Counted from the stretch's first letter, positions 8,306 to 17,575 are shown. The stretch: 31,054 bases of DNA from Nostoc sp. GT001 (GCF_030382115.1 NZ_JAUDRJ010000003.1:3283734-3314787); one strand, 5' to 3'. Numbers and translations are program-made. The notes: generated by a model not told the origin, from the letters alone.

Positions 8306-8908
8306 TTAAGGTGTAAACCAATTTAACCAACCTTCCCAGTTTTGGACGATCGCAGCAAATTCCGCGTAACCATCTGCTTTTGGGTGAGCGCCATCATTAG
8401 CTTTTGCTTCTGCTAGCCAGATTGGTGACTTTAGCAAACTGGAAAACACATCAAGATATGGAATATCTAGTTCATTACAAACCAATGCGAATTCCTGTGA
8501 CAGATTGGCAAGAATTTGATTGTCACCACAGGGTGGCGGACTAACCATCAAGATTGGATAGAGTTGCTTTGCTTGGCTTAAGATACTACGAGCATTTGCG
8601 ATCGACTCTGAAAGTTCGATTCCTTGCTGTTTACCCGCCCATCCTGAATCGTTTGCCCCAAAAGAAAACACTACTCGACCATCGGATTCTTTTGGGAGAC
8701 GATAAGAGACTTCCGAGTACCAACGTTGTTTGAGATACCGACTTGTCTCTGCCCGCACCCCCAAGTTGTAATGGGTGATAGCGTATCCTCTTGACTCAGC
8801 ATTGCGGCACACTCTACCTGTCCAACCCAGAAACTCTGGATCGCCTGTGCCATTGACAAAGGATTCACCAATAAAACAAATTCTGATTTCTTTGCGAGAA
8901 TCTGACAT
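8306..8908 (-). CDS. SGNH/GDSL-family hydrolase
   Basis: A 200-residue cytoplasmic esterase-like protein with the SGNH blocks in order: block I FIGESF with nucleophile S16 (GES instead of the usual GDS), block II glycine in YNLGVRAETS (G50), block III FSFGANDSG (N86) and block V NDGAHPKADGY with D172 and H175. No signal peptide is visible. Likely hydrolyses an ester or thioester; the substrate is not readable. It is separated from the aldo/keto reductase by about 110 bases containing a short dispersed repeat, so operon membership is uncertain. Confidence 0.88.
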   Translation of the reverse strand: MSDSRKEIRICFIGESFVNGTGDPEFLGWTGRVCRNAESRGYAITHYNLGVRAETSRYLKQRWYSEVSYRLPKESDGRVVFSFGANDSGWAGKQQGIELSESIANARSILSQAKQLYPILMVSPPPCGDNQILANLSQEFALVCNELDIPYLDVFSSLLKSPIWLAEAKANDGAHPKADGYAEFAAIVQNWEGWLNWFTP

Positions 8909-9062
8909 AATTCAACTGAATTTTGCCGAAAAAGTTCGGTTTTGCCTTGAGAAGAAGCATTATGTTCATGATTCTAGAAGATATTAATATATTGTTATGT
9001 TAGGCAGGCAGGACACTGCCCACCCCACTGGATATTGCAAGTTAGTTTTTGAACATTTCACC

Positions 9063-9731
9063 TCAAGCAACTACAGAAATTTCACGCCGATTCTGGGAAA
9101 TTAGCCATTGTTGTAACTTCGGATCGCCGTATACTTCATCTGCAATAAAATGATCGCCTTCCGGTAGCACTGTGAAATCAACTTTTCCGCCGACTTTGCG
9201 TAAGCGCTCAACAAAATTCTCTGTATCCTCAATCGGCAGATTTTTATCCTGTCCACCTTGGAATATCTGAACAGGAATGTTTTTGAGTGCAGCTAGTTCG
9301 CTTTCTGCTAATGTTTTTGGTACACGTCCAGACACAGGAACTAAACCTGCGAAGCGATCAGGATGTAAAGCAGCGATATGCCAAATACCTGCCGAGCCTA
9401 AGCTGAACCCAGCCAATATCACCCGCGCTGGATCGACAGGCTGAGAAACGATCAGTTCATCAAGCAAAGCAAGCACATCATCGGCTCGATCTGTCCAAGT
9501 CTGTTCGGCCAGAATTTGGGGTGCAGCGAAGACATAAGGTAACGAGTCGGATAAATCTACGAAACGAGGTAAACCCCATTTCAGTAGCACATTCAAATCT
9601 GTGCCGCGATCGCGTCCTCCATGCAGAAAAAGTACTAAGGGTGCAGGTTGCTTGGCATTGTCAGAAACAGGTGAGAACAGATAAGGCAAGGAACCATTGT
9701 TAGTGTCATGAGAGCGTTGTTCAACAGGCAT
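9063..9731 (-). CDS. Alpha/beta hydrolase (phospholipase/carboxylesterase-like)
   Basis: A 222-residue enzyme starting at the ATG at 9731. The frame stays open further upstream to 9809, but that extension is translated from the G-rich tandem repeat and gives repeated Met-Pro-Asn-Ala runs, so it is rejected. The catalytic triad is visible: S110 in ILAGFSLGSAG, D162 in QIFQGGQDKNLP and H194 in EGDHFIADEV. LVLFLHGGRDRGT supplies the oxyanion-hole HGG. The fold resembles dienelactone-hydrolase/phospholipase-carboxylesterase proteins. It is a soluble cytoplasmic enzyme in the middle of the catabolic-looking cluster; an ester or lactone cleavage step is inference. Confidence 0.87.
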   Translation of the reverse strand: MPVEQRSHDTNNGSLPYLFSPVSDNAKQPAPLVLFLHGGRDRGTDLNVLLKWGLPRFVDLSDSLPYVFAAPQILAEQTWTDRADDVLALLDELIVSQPVDPARVILAGFSLGSAGIWHIAALHPDRFAGLVPVSGRVPKTLAESELAALKNIPVQIFQGGQDKNLPIEDTENFVERLRKVGGKVDFTVLPEGDHFIADEVYGDPKLQQWLISQNRREISVVA

Positions 9732-9754
9732 TGTTATGACTCCTAATTTAATTT

Positions 9755-9905
9755 GGGGATTGGGCATTGGGGATTGGGCATGGGGCATGGGGCATAGGGC
9801 ATTGGGCATTGGGAAAGGGGTAAGGGGAAAAGGGGAAAGATTAAATTTATTCCTTTTCCCTTTAACCTTTAACCTTTTTCCCTGCCCCCACTCCCCGATC
9901 TCACC
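9755..9905. repeat. G-rich short tandem repeat with C-rich counterpart
   Basis: About 100 bases of imperfect TGGGCATTGGG/TGGGGCA units, followed by AAGGGGAAAAGGGGAAAG, an A/T spacer, then the complementary TTCCCTTTAACC tracts. The arms could form a long imperfect hairpin. A similar TTGGGCATTGGG unit reappears near 31011. It is typical of cyanobacterial short repeats between genes. Confidence 0.8.
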
Positions 9906-9907
9906 TT

Positions 9908-11446
9908 TTACGCCACTACTAGGCTCTTGTCCACTTGTTTAAATTCGGTGTTACTTACCTTGGATTCGATCGCTGTACCCTTGAAGAAATCAGGGTTAGC
10001 TTGGGTGTAAAACTTGTAGGGATTAGCGAATACATAGGACTTGAAGTCGGCTTCGGTCAGGACGCCTTCTTGCACGAGATCCCAGCTTTCAGCCAATGGG
10101 GAAGTTAAGTCTGGCACATCCCAGTGACCAACATCTGAGGAATAGATGGCGTTGATCTTGACTCCCAAGGGATTGGTTTTGTCATTAAATGCTGTAGCGA
10201 TCGTGCGATCGTCAGACTCGGAACCAAAGAAGAAACTATTCACCCAGCGATCGCGGATGTCTTCAATTGTTTCAATACCTGCGGCGGCAAAATCATCCAA
10301 TTCGCTACCAATGGGCGCACGGCTATGACGGCTAAATGAAGCTCCCAGTACAGTCTTGGTCAATTCGTCCTTATCGAGGGAATGTCCTTGAGTAACTTCT
10401 GCACCGTAGCGCTCAAATATCTCAAACAACTCATCGGCATTTGTCAAGGCTGGATTGTAGTTTTGCAGTGCCTTGATATTGCGCTTCAAGAACCGATCTA
10501 CCAAATGAATGTAGACACGCGCACCCCAATCTGCACCACCTTCCAGCATCGCTACGCGCAGCTGGGGAAAACGCTTGGTAACACCACCGAAAAACAGCGC
10601 CTTCGCAAATGCTTCCGAACCATCGGCGAAGTGACCGATATGGTTGTTCATGTAGTTACTGATGGAGGAACGACCAGTCCAACCCTGACTGCCGTAATGG
10701 GTGGTGACAGGTACGCCAAGTTCCACGACCTTTGCCCAGAAAGGATCGTAGTCGTATTCACTATCTAGTCCGTAGAAGTCGATATAAGAAGCATACTTGG
10801 CGATTTCGGGATATTTATCGGCTGGATATTTATCAGCGATCGCTTTTATCGGCCGTTTCACACCGCCAGTGATATTAATCACTTTTAAGCCCAGTGTTTT
10901 CACCGCAAACTCTAACTCCTCAATGCCTTCTTGGGGAGTAGTTAATGGGATACCAGCTACTGGTGTCAAGCGATCGCTATATTTCCGGTAGATATCAGCA
11001 TGATAGTGATTGACTGCGCGTTGCAGTGCTTGACGATTCTCTGCACTCGCTCCAGCCGGTGCTAAGACATTGTTGGGAAACAGCACCGAATAGTCCGATC
11101 CTTGCTCCGCCTGACGCTCATAGAGGAGTCCGGGGAGGGTGTAAGTAGCGAGATCGAGTGTGTTTTTGGTAACTCTAGCCCACCAAGGCGATCGAATTGT
11201 CCGGTTGTATTGACGTTCTTCAGGAGTTTGCTGATACCAGTCTTTACCGTTGCTCTTGGAGTTCAGACGAGAAGCTTCCGTCTTACGTAACTCATCTACA
11301 AGTTTCACACCGCCGTACTTAGCGATGTAATCCTCAAAAGCTGGCGTGAAATCATTGGTATGAACATCGGTGTCGATTACTGGATAATCAAGGGTTGCTC
11401 TGATTGCAGCAGAGCGTGAGGTCTTCAATCGGCTATATTCAGTCAT
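9908..11446 (-). CDS. Amidohydrolase-family metal-dependent hydrolase/decarboxylase
   Basis: A 512-residue protein of the amidohydrolase-2 (ACMSD-like) superfamily. The start ATG at 11446 is preferred over an upstream codon at 11470 because AAGGA lies just before it (GGCAAGGAAAAAACATG). The first metal-ligand motif is VIDTDVHTNDF (D27 and H29). A second histidine lies in VTTHYGSQGW, MLEGGADWG supports the barrel core, and YSSDVGHWDVPD carries the late catalytic aspartate. Such enzymes hydrolyse or decarboxylate aromatic or cyclic acids with Zn or a similar metal. It lies between the alpha/beta hydrolase and the flavin monooxygenase, consistent with one degradation route, although 242 bases of repeats separate it from the latter. 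The exact reaction is unknown. Confidence 0.87.
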   Translation of the reverse strand: MTEYSRLKTSRSAAIRATLDYPVIDTDVHTNDFTPAFEDYIAKYGGVKLVDELRKTEASRLNSKSNGKDWYQQTPEERQYNRTIRSPWWARVTKNTLDLATYTLPGLLYERQAEQGSDYSVLFPNNVLAPAGASAENRQALQRAVNHYHADIYRKYSDRLTPVAGIPLTTPQEGIEELEFAVKTLGLKVINITGGVKRPIKAIADKYPADKYPEIAKYASYIDFYGLDSEYDYDPFWAKVVELGVPVTTHYGSQGWTGRSSISNYMNNHIGHFADGSEAFAKALFFGGVTKRFPQLRVAMLEGGADWGARVYIHLVDRFLKRNIKALQNYNPALTNADELFEIFERYGAEVTQGHSLDKDELTKTVLGASFSRHSRAPIGSELDDFAAAGIETIEDIRDRWVNSFFFGSESDDRTIATAFNDKTNPLGVKINAIYSSDVGHWDVPDLTSPLAESWDLVQEGVLTEADFKSYVFANPYKFYTQANPDFFKGTAIESKVSNTEFKQVDKSLVVA

Positions 11447-11522
11447 GTTTTTTCCTTGCCTACGGCACAAAAATTACAGAGTTTTTTCAGCATCCAATGC
11501 TGCTATTGACAAATAAATTTCC

Positions 11523-11572
11523 TGTAGAGACGGCGATTTATCGCGTCTTTCCACCATCGCGTCTCCCTACAA
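11523..11572. repeat. Dispersed GTAGAGACGGCGATTTATCGCGTCT-type repeat
   Basis: Contains GAGACGGCGATTTATCGCG followed by a partial inverted return. The same family recurs at 24536-24633 and 30223-30242. Confidence 0.75.
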
Positions 11573-11688
11573 TTTTCCGTAAGGCGGCGATCTACAGAAG
11601 GTGCAATTTAAAAGGTATGGCATAAGCATCCCTGAAAAATTCATTTATGCAACAGCACTATAAACACAGTGCAGATATGAAAAGTCAT

Positions 11689-13053
11689 TTACGCCAACAC
11701 CAATCTTTCATCTAGTTGTTTAGCAGCAAAACGATTGGCCGGACGACGCAATCCCAGGTTTTCGCGCAAAGTACTGCCTTCGTATTCAGTACGGAACAGT
11801 CCCCGTTTCTGTAGAACGGGAACGACTAGGTTAACGAATTCATCTAATCCTGTGGGAAGGATTGGCGGCATGATATTAAAGCCATCGGCTGCACCGTTGT
11901 TGAACCATTCTTCTAGCTGGTCGGCAATGGTTTCGGGAGTACCGAGTATGGTGCGATGACCTCGTGCAGTAGCAAGAGAGAGATACAGTTGGCGCAGTGT
12001 GAGAGTCCCACGAGTAGCCAAATCTCTAACTAGTTTGAGACGACTTTTGTTAGTGTTGGTATCGCTGGGTAGTTCGGGAGCTACATCATCTAAAGAATAT
12101 TGCGACAAATCCACACCCTTGTAATAGTTCTTTAAAATCCCCCAAGCCACATCGGGATGGATTAATGATTGCAGAAATTCGTACTTCTCTTGAGCTTCTG
12201 ATTCAGTACGGCCAATGATTGGGAAAGCACCAGGCATAATTTTGAGATCGTCTGGCGATCGCCCATATTGTGCTAGCCTACCTTTGACATCAGCATAAAA
12301 TTCCTGGGCATCGGCTAGGGTTTGATTGGCGGTAAAAATCACCTCAGCAGTACGTGCAGCTAAATCCCGTCCCGATTCGGAGGCTCCAGCCTGAACAATC
12401 ACCGGATAACCTTGGGGCGGACGACCAACGTTTAAAGGGCCTTTTACAGAAAAATATTTGCCCTTATGGTTCAATGTATGCAGTTTATCAGGGTCGAAAT
12501 AGACACCAGACTCTTTGTCCCGGATGAAAGCATCGTCTTCCCAACTATCCCATAGACCTTTCACCACTTCCACAAACTCTTCAGCTCGCTCATAACGCTG
12601 GCTGTGTTCTGGATGATGCTCTAGTCCGAAGTTACGTGCAGCATTCTCATTGCCTGTAGTAACTACATTCCACCCGGCCTGGCCTTTACTCAAATAGTCC
12701 AACGAGGCAAACTTACGTGCCAGGGTATAGGGTTCTTCATAAGTAGTCGAGGCAGTGGAAATGAAGCCGATGTTTTGGGTTACAGAGGACAAGGCCGAGA
12801 AGAGGGTGACAGGCTCAAAATGGGCAATTTTACCATTGCGATGCTGAGTTTCTGGAGCGCCGCCCCAGACTCCTGGACTATCTGCCAGGAAAACTGCATC
12901 GAATAAGCCGCGTTCGGCGGTTTGAGTAATTTCCTTGTAATGCTCGAAATTCAGTCCCGCATCTGTTTGTGAATCGGGGTGTCGCCAAGCGGAGACATGG
13001 TGTCCGGTGGCTTGAATAAATGCACCTAAACGAAACTTGCGTGTTGTACTCAT
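11689..13053 (-). CDS. LLM-class flavin-dependent monooxygenase, NtaA/DmoA type
   Basis: A 454-residue TIM-barrel monooxygenase that uses reduced FMN supplied by a separate reductase. Family signatures are LGAFIQATGHHVSAWRHP at the N-terminus, GLFDAVFLADSPGVWGG, then VTLFSALSSVTQNIGF, and GWNVVTTGNENAARNFGL followed by HSQRYERAEEFVEV. These place it with the NtaA/SnaA/DszA/DmoA group, which acts on nitrilotriacetate, dibenzothiophene sulfone, dimethyl sulfide and similar compounds, rather than with luciferase or SsuD proper. It heads the minus-strand cluster, with a substrate-binding protein and hydrolases downstream. No flavin reductase is seen in the window. The substrate is not determined. 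Confidence 0.92.
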   Translation of the reverse strand: MSTTRKFRLGAFIQATGHHVSAWRHPDSQTDAGLNFEHYKEITQTAERGLFDAVFLADSPGVWGGAPETQHRNGKIAHFEPVTLFSALSSVTQNIGFISTASTTYEEPYTLARKFASLDYLSKGQAGWNVVTTGNENAARNFGLEHHPEHSQRYERAEEFVEVVKGLWDSWEDDAFIRDKESGVYFDPDKLHTLNHKGKYFSVKGPLNVGRPPQGYPVIVQAGASESGRDLAARTAEVIFTANQTLADAQEFYADVKGRLAQYGRSPDDLKIMPGAFPIIGRTESEAQEKYEFLQSLIHPDVAWGILKNYYKGVDLSQYSLDDVAPELPSDTNTNKSRLKLVRDLATRGTLTLRQLYLSLATARGHRTILGTPETIADQLEEWFNNGAADGFNIMPPILPTGLDEFVNLVVPVLQKRGLFRTEYEGSTLRENLGLRRPANRFAAKQLDERLVLA

Positions 13054-13063
13054 ATATTTTTTC

Positions 13064-13170
13064 TTTTCTTATAGTGCGTTAGCCTACCCCTCCGGGGAAG
13101 CAAGCTACGCGGCGCGGAGCGTCTCGTAGAGAAGCTTAGGGTCGGTATCGCTGATTTGCGCTACGCCAGT
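13064..13170. repeat. Dispersed G+C-rich palindromic repeat
   Basis: A G+C-rich island (CTACCCCTCCGGGGAAGC, then AAGCTACGCGGCGCGGAGCG and GCGCTACGCC) with several internal inverted pieces, unlike the A+T-rich surroundings. It lies just upstream of the monooxygenase start and resembles the small mobile-like repeats of Nostocales genomes. Confidence 0.6.
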
Positions 13171-13184
13171 TATGATTACTGCTG

Positions 13185-13388
13185 CTACGAAAGGTTGGCA
13201 ATTCCTAACTGCTCAAATGCATTACACATTTCGGTCAAACCCACATAATTAGGTGGTAAGTGCTTATGAAAAGACGACAGCATCATGGTTTTAAGCATTG
13301 ATATATGTCCAAAAAATCCTCGGATGGCATATCGATAAAATCTTTTCCCCGTAAAACTTTGAGGTATTGGTGTCAGACATTCAGGCAT
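13185..13388 (-). CDS. Small hypothetical protein or gene remnant
   Basis: A 67-residue ORF not recognised as any family. It begins MPECLTPIPQ and contains FYRYAIRGFFGHISMLKTMM and YVGLTEMCNAFEQLGIANL, a believable globular composition. AAGAGGT stands five bases before the ATG, a good ribosome site, and its codon use resembles the neighbours. It could be a real small protein or the surviving tail of a longer gene. The direction matches the monooxygenase downstream, 131 bases away. Confidence 0.4.
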   Translation of the reverse strand: MPECLTPIPQSFTGKRFYRYAIRGFFGHISMLKTMMLSSFHKHLPPNYVGLTEMCNAFEQLGIANLS

Positions 13389-13721
13389 TCACCTCTTGCT
13401 AGACGTTGAATGTCGTCATGCAAAGATTTTCTAGTAACTAAACTTGCCGTTCAGTTACTTACTAGTTGCTCAAAAATCAAATAACCTAACTGTAAGTCAG
13501 GTTAATACCACAGCAGAATTAGGAATGCTGCTGCTTGGCGCTCTAACTACATAAATTTATCTAGTAATTTTATCCACCAGATAGAGCCTACACAATAAAT
13601 ACAAAAAAAGATGTGTTGGAAATCACAATAACACGTAAAGCTAATAATTAGTTTTGCAAACATTAAGTTTTGCAAATCAATGTTTATTGAATATATAGTT
13701 ATTTATGATACCGAAACCTTG

Positions 13722-13876
13722 TTATCGTATGTCCGACTAAATACTTGTCATTACGTTCGCTCTTAGCGTTCCCGCAGGGTACGCAACGATAGCGGAGTGA
13801 AGTAATCGCAATGATTTTGTGATTGCTTTGTTTCACTCGCAGTGACATATCATAAGTGATTAAGCGGACATGATAT
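13722..13876. mobile_element. MITE-like element, copy A
   Basis: The right end, read inward, is ATATCATGTCCGCTTAATCA. The left end has the related but imperfect TATGTCCGACTAAATACTT. The interior holds paired GTCATTACG/AGTGACATA arms and TTCCCGCAGGGTACGC. It shares its terminal sequence with the element at 26026-26175 but not its interior. There is no coding capacity, so any movement would need an enzyme from elsewhere. Confidence 0.6.
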
Positions 13877-14049
13877 TACACAATTTTCTAGGGAGCATCC
13901 CGTTTTGGCAGATCGCCGCACGCTACGCGATGGGGTTTCCCATTCAAATGCGGTACAACATTATATGGCAAGGTATAGGGGGAAGGTATGCCGTCCCCCG
14001 CAAGGTCACAATGTCAATACCCTAACCCGGATTTCTCACCACACCTCGA

Positions 14050-14172
14050 ATGGAGGAGTAATGAGTAGTGAGTAAGGAGTAACTCGTCAAGAATGTACAA
14101 GTTCTTGCACTGGTATTGCGCCTGTTGCTCTTTTACTTATTACTCATTACCCATTACTTATTACTCATCATC
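14050..14172. repeat. Inverted repeat of AGTAATGAGTA-type units
   Basis: The left arm GGAGTAATGAGTAGTGAGTA and a right arm made of TTACTTATTACTCATTACCC-like units are complementary across a roughly 60-base loop. It sits just downstream of the RND pump gene (minus strand) and could fold in its 3' transcript. Confidence 0.7.
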
Positions 14173-14203
14173 AATCGCTTTGGAGCTTGTGAGAAATGCG
14201 GGC

Positions 14204-17200
14204 CTAATTAGTAGCTAGTTTGTCCGGCTTTTTTGCAGCTGGTGATCGCGGCGATTTCCGCCCAGAAAGATCGTATAGTAAACCCATAAGTGCGGGTACA
14301 ACAGTGGGAGTCAAAATTGTCGAAAAAGCCAGCCCACCAGTCAAGACAATGCCTAAACCTTGGTATAACTCTGAACCTTGACCTGGTAAAACTGCTAGCG
14401 GTAACATCCCTAAGACACTAGTTCCAGCAGACATGAAAATGGCACGTAAGCGATCGCTCGTCGCATTATATAAGGATGCATCAAAATCTTCACCTGCTTG
14501 CTGGAGTTGCAAGGCGCGATCGACCAACAGAATGGCGTTGTTCACAACCACACCCGTCAGAATCACAAATCCCAAGGCTGTAATCATATCCAATGCCACA
14601 TTCATTCCCGGAATCATGTTGGCGATTACTAGGCTCAATAGTGCGCCACTCATACCCATCGGCACTGTTGCCATAATCACCACTGGGTACAGGAATGAGC
14701 GATATAATGCCACCAGTAATAAGTAAGTAATCAAAATCGAAAATGCAAATGCAGCAGCTAATTGACCAACAGTTGTTGCTAACTGATCCGCTGAACCTGC
14801 GAGTTCTAGCCGATAGCCTGTTGGTAAACTCGCACGCAGAGGATTCAGAATTTCTGCTTCGGTACGTTCTACCAGGGTAGCAAGGGGAGCATCGGGTGCA
14901 AGGGAGACAGTGAGGCTAATTGAGCGCTCTAGATTGACGTGGTTAATGGCATCGGCTCCCGTTGTTTCGCGGACTTCGGCAACATCGCCCAGTTGCACTT
15001 GTCGTCCTTGTGCATATAGAGGCAATTGGCGCAGTTGTTCTGGTGTTTCCACAGCAGTATTTTGCAGTTCCACTGAGACATCTAGTTCTTCTTTGCCATC
15101 AATGTAATCGGAAGCAACTCGACCACCCAATGCTGCTTCTACCATTGAACCAATTTCTGCTTCCGAAAGTCCTACTTCCGCGATGCGTTCGCGGTTGGGA
15201 ATCACTTGCAATTCACCTGCACCCAAGACGAAGTTTGAGCGCACATTCTGCACTCCTGCAAGCGATCGCAATTTGCCGGTAATTTGCTTTTCTAAGTCAC
15301 CAATTTGGTTTAAATCAGCCCCAACAATATCCACTTCAAATTCTTTACCCGGATCGCGGAAGATAGAAATCCGGGTTGGGATTATAAAACGGTATCCAGC
15401 AAAGTTGCTGCTTTGGGCGCGTAACCGATCCACCATATCAGCCAGTCCGGTAGTGGTGGCAAATTCTGGTTTTAAAATAGTTGCAATCCCGCGTAATGCT
15501 CCTGGACGGTCAACATACATGATGCGTTCAACTTCTGGTTGCGATCGCAGAAATTTTTGCACAGGTTCAGATTGCCGAATTGCTTCGGGTATACTGGTTC
15601 CCGGTAACGGTTCGGCCCGCAATACAACTAAGTTCCGATTTCCTTCGGGTAGATAATCGGCAGGTGGTAAAAGAAAAATACTAGTCACGAGCAAAACAAT
15701 CGGAATCGACAGCACAATTAATCTGCGCCCAATACGCTTACGCCCCAGTGACCAACTAACAGTAGCGACGAGAAAGTTTTCCAGTTTGGTTTGGAAATGA
15801 CGAAACACCGCAGAGGTTTTAGCCACCATCCGTTCAAACCAATTACCGCCCCGGTATTCACCACCCTGCATCATTTGCATGGCTTCCGATTGTTTCAGGA
15901 ACAATCCCGATAGCATGGGTACTAAAGTTAATGCCGCAAACAGGGAGAATAGAGAAGAGGCAGAAAGTGCGATCGCCATATCAGCATAGAGTTGCCCAGC
16001 TTCACCCGTCACCATTAACAATGGTACAAATACCACTACGTTAGTTAACGTGGAACCAAGCATTGCGCCCCAAACTTCTTGCGTACCTTCAATGGCTGCC
16101 CGCATCGCACTTTTACCTTGCTGCATGTGGGTGAAGACATTTTCAATCACAACGATCGCATTATCTACGACCATACCCACTGCAAACGCCAATCCCGCCA
16201 AACTGATGATATTTAATGTGCGTCCAAATGCAGACATGACAATAAACACCATAATCAGTGTAATGGGAATTGTAATTGCCACCACTGCAACGGTACGCAT
16301 GGAACCAAGGAACAAAACCAAGACAATGGTTGCTAACAGCGCCCCACTAACTAAGTTGCCTTGGACAAATTCGATGGATTGATTGATATACTGACTCTCG
16401 TCATAGTTGTAGACAAAGCGAATACCTTGATTTTGCTTGTCAAACTCAGTTTGGAGTGCCGCAATTTCCGCCCGAATGCCTTTAGCCACCTCTGGCACAT
16501 TCGCCCCAATTTGGCGAATTACACCGACTGCTACCCCAGGTTTGCCGTTGAACACCAACGCCCCATCTTGGGGTTTGCGTCCCATCTGTACTTTTGCCAC
16601 ATCTCGCAAGTAAACAGTGCCCGATTGGTCGCGTCGCAACACAAAGCCTTCAAGTTCTGATAAATCTTGCGATCGGCTGGTTGTGCGGACTCGATATTCC
16701 CGTCGTCCGAGAATTAATGGCCCACCCCGAATATCACGGTTGTTTTGTTGAAGGACTCGCACTACATCCCCAATTCCCAGGTTGCGATCGCTTAATGCTT
16801 TTGGATCAACCTTCACCTCGACTTCTCGTTCTTGTCCACCTACTAACAGAAATTGTCCAGTTCCCTCGACTCGCCGCAAACGGGGAATTACAACTTCTTC
16901 TGCTAAGTCCCGATAACGATTTGCATCCGGTTTAAATCCTTCTTTGGTATCAAAGGGAATCCACATCATTGGTGAACTGTTACCACCCACCAGTTCCACA
17001 CTCGATTCCTGTGCTTCTGGTGGCAAGCTTTCCACCTGCTGCAAGCGGTTGAGAACATCTACCATCCGCTCTTTAGCGTTGGCATCCTGAGCAAATTCCA
17101 AGGTAATGCTGCTGCGTCCAGCACGAGAAGTACTGCTAATTTCTTGGACACCTAGCACCTCTTCCATCTGTTCTTCGATGGGGCGGGTAATCAGGTCTTC

Positions 17201-17377
17201 TACTTCTGTTGGCCCTGCGCCGGGATAGGTAGTTGTAATTGTAATTTCCGGGCGATCGCCTCCTGGTTGCAATTCTAGGGGTAACTTTAGTAAGGAGAAT
17301 ACCCCAAACATTGCCAGCAAGCAAAACAAAACAAAAGTTCCATGTCGCCAACGAACGGCGGTTTCAATAAAGTTCAT
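14204..17377 (-). CDS. RND-family efflux pump inner-membrane subunit
   Basis: A 1057-residue AcrB-like permease of the HAE1 (hydrophobe/amphiphile efflux) group, a proton-driven trimer exporting drugs, metabolites or lipids through a TolC-type channel. Features in order: a first membrane helix at about 12-30, the periplasmic porter domain with ITTTYPGAGPTEVEDLITRPIEE, the TM4 proton-relay segment GMVVDNAIVVIENV, the loop VPLLMVTGEAGQLYADMAI, a second porter half, and the TM10 segment GVVVNNAILLVDRAL. Length is typical and no break is seen. The DN pair in TM4 replaces AcrB's DD, as in many non-enterobacterial members. The adaptor gene lies 280 bases upstream in the same direction, with a hairpin repeat between. 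No outer-membrane channel gene is present. Confidence 0.95.
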   Translation of the reverse strand: MNFIETAVRWRHGTFVLFCLLAMFGVFSLLKLPLELQPGGDRPEITITTTYPGAGPTEVEDLITRPIEEQMEEVLGVQEISSTSRAGRSSITLEFAQDANAKERMVDVLNRLQQVESLPPEAQESSVELVGGNSSPMMWIPFDTKEGFKPDANRYRDLAEEVVIPRLRRVEGTGQFLLVGGQEREVEVKVDPKALSDRNLGIGDVVRVLQQNNRDIRGGPLILGRREYRVRTTSRSQDLSELEGFVLRRDQSGTVYLRDVAKVQMGRKPQDGALVFNGKPGVAVGVIRQIGANVPEVAKGIRAEIAALQTEFDKQNQGIRFVYNYDESQYINQSIEFVQGNLVSGALLATIVLVLFLGSMRTVAVVAITIPITLIMVFIVMSAFGRTLNIISLAGLAFAVGMVVDNAIVVIENVFTHMQQGKSAMRAAIEGTQEVWGAMLGSTLTNVVVFVPLLMVTGEAGQLYADMAIALSASSLFSLFAALTLVPMLSGLFLKQSEAMQMMQGGEYRGGNWFERMVAKTSAVFRHFQTKLENFLVATVSWSLGRKRIGRRLIVLSIPIVLLVTSIFLLPPADYLPEGNRNLVVLRAEPLPGTSIPEAIRQSEPVQKFLRSQPEVERIMYVDRPGALRGIATILKPEFATTTGLADMVDRLRAQSSNFAGYRFIIPTRISIFRDPGKEFEVDIVGADLNQIGDLEKQITGKLRSLAGVQNVRSNFVLGAGELQVIPNRERIAEVGLSEAEIGSMVEAALGGRVASDYIDGKEELDVSVELQNTAVETPEQLRQLPLYAQGRQVQLGDVAEVRETTGADAINHVNLERSISLTVSLAPDAPLATLVERTEAEILNPLRASLPTGYRLELAGSADQLATTVGQLAAAFAFSILITYLLLVALYRSFLYPVVIMATVPMGMSGALLSLVIANMIPGMNVALDMITALGFVILTGVVVNNAILLVDRALQLQQAGEDFDASLYNATSDRLRAIFMSAGTSVLGMLPLAVLPGQGSELYQGLGIVLTGGLAFSTILTPTVVPALMGLLYDLSGRKSPRSPAAKKPDKLATN

Positions 17378-17552
17378 ATTAATTGGTAATTCAGAAAATC
17401 ATATTTAAACTGGGTTTCCAGTATTTTGAAGGAAAGGTTAAAGGAGAAAGAGACGATTCTTCCTCTTTAACCAACTTCTGCAAGAAGTCTATGGAAGTGT
17501 GGTGCAACCTATGTTACGCCGTGTGCGACTTTCTCTCAGACCTAACCCCCAA

Positions 17553-17575
17553 CCCCTTCCCTACAAGGGAAGGGG
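17553..17575. repeat. C-rich/G-rich hairpin repeat
   Basis: CCCCTTCCCT and AGGGAAGGGG form a perfect ten-base stem with an ACA loop, preceded by CCTAACCCCCAA. It lies between the adaptor and pump genes and may affect their relative expression. It looks like the CCCTAACCCCTTCCC-type dispersed repeat. Confidence 0.85.

Larger units (their letters stand above)
13389..14203. other. Intergenic region rich in repeats, no gene seen
   Basis: About 815 bases. It is A+T-rich to about 13720, then holds the MITE-like element at 13722-13876, a short piece with TCGCCGCACGCTACGCGATG near 13914, and an inverted pair of AGTAATGAGTAGTGAGTAA-like arms at about 14050-14170. No open frame with family-like features was found. 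Confidence 0.7.

Noticed and set aside
9732..9809. N-terminal extension of the alpha/beta hydrolase
   Set aside because: It is translated from a G-rich tandem repeat and gives repetitive Met-Pro-Asn sequence; the ATG at 9731 starts the true domain.
14433..16935. Several plus-strand open frames antisense to the RND pump
   Set aside because: Shadows of a 1057-residue gene with complete RND signatures.
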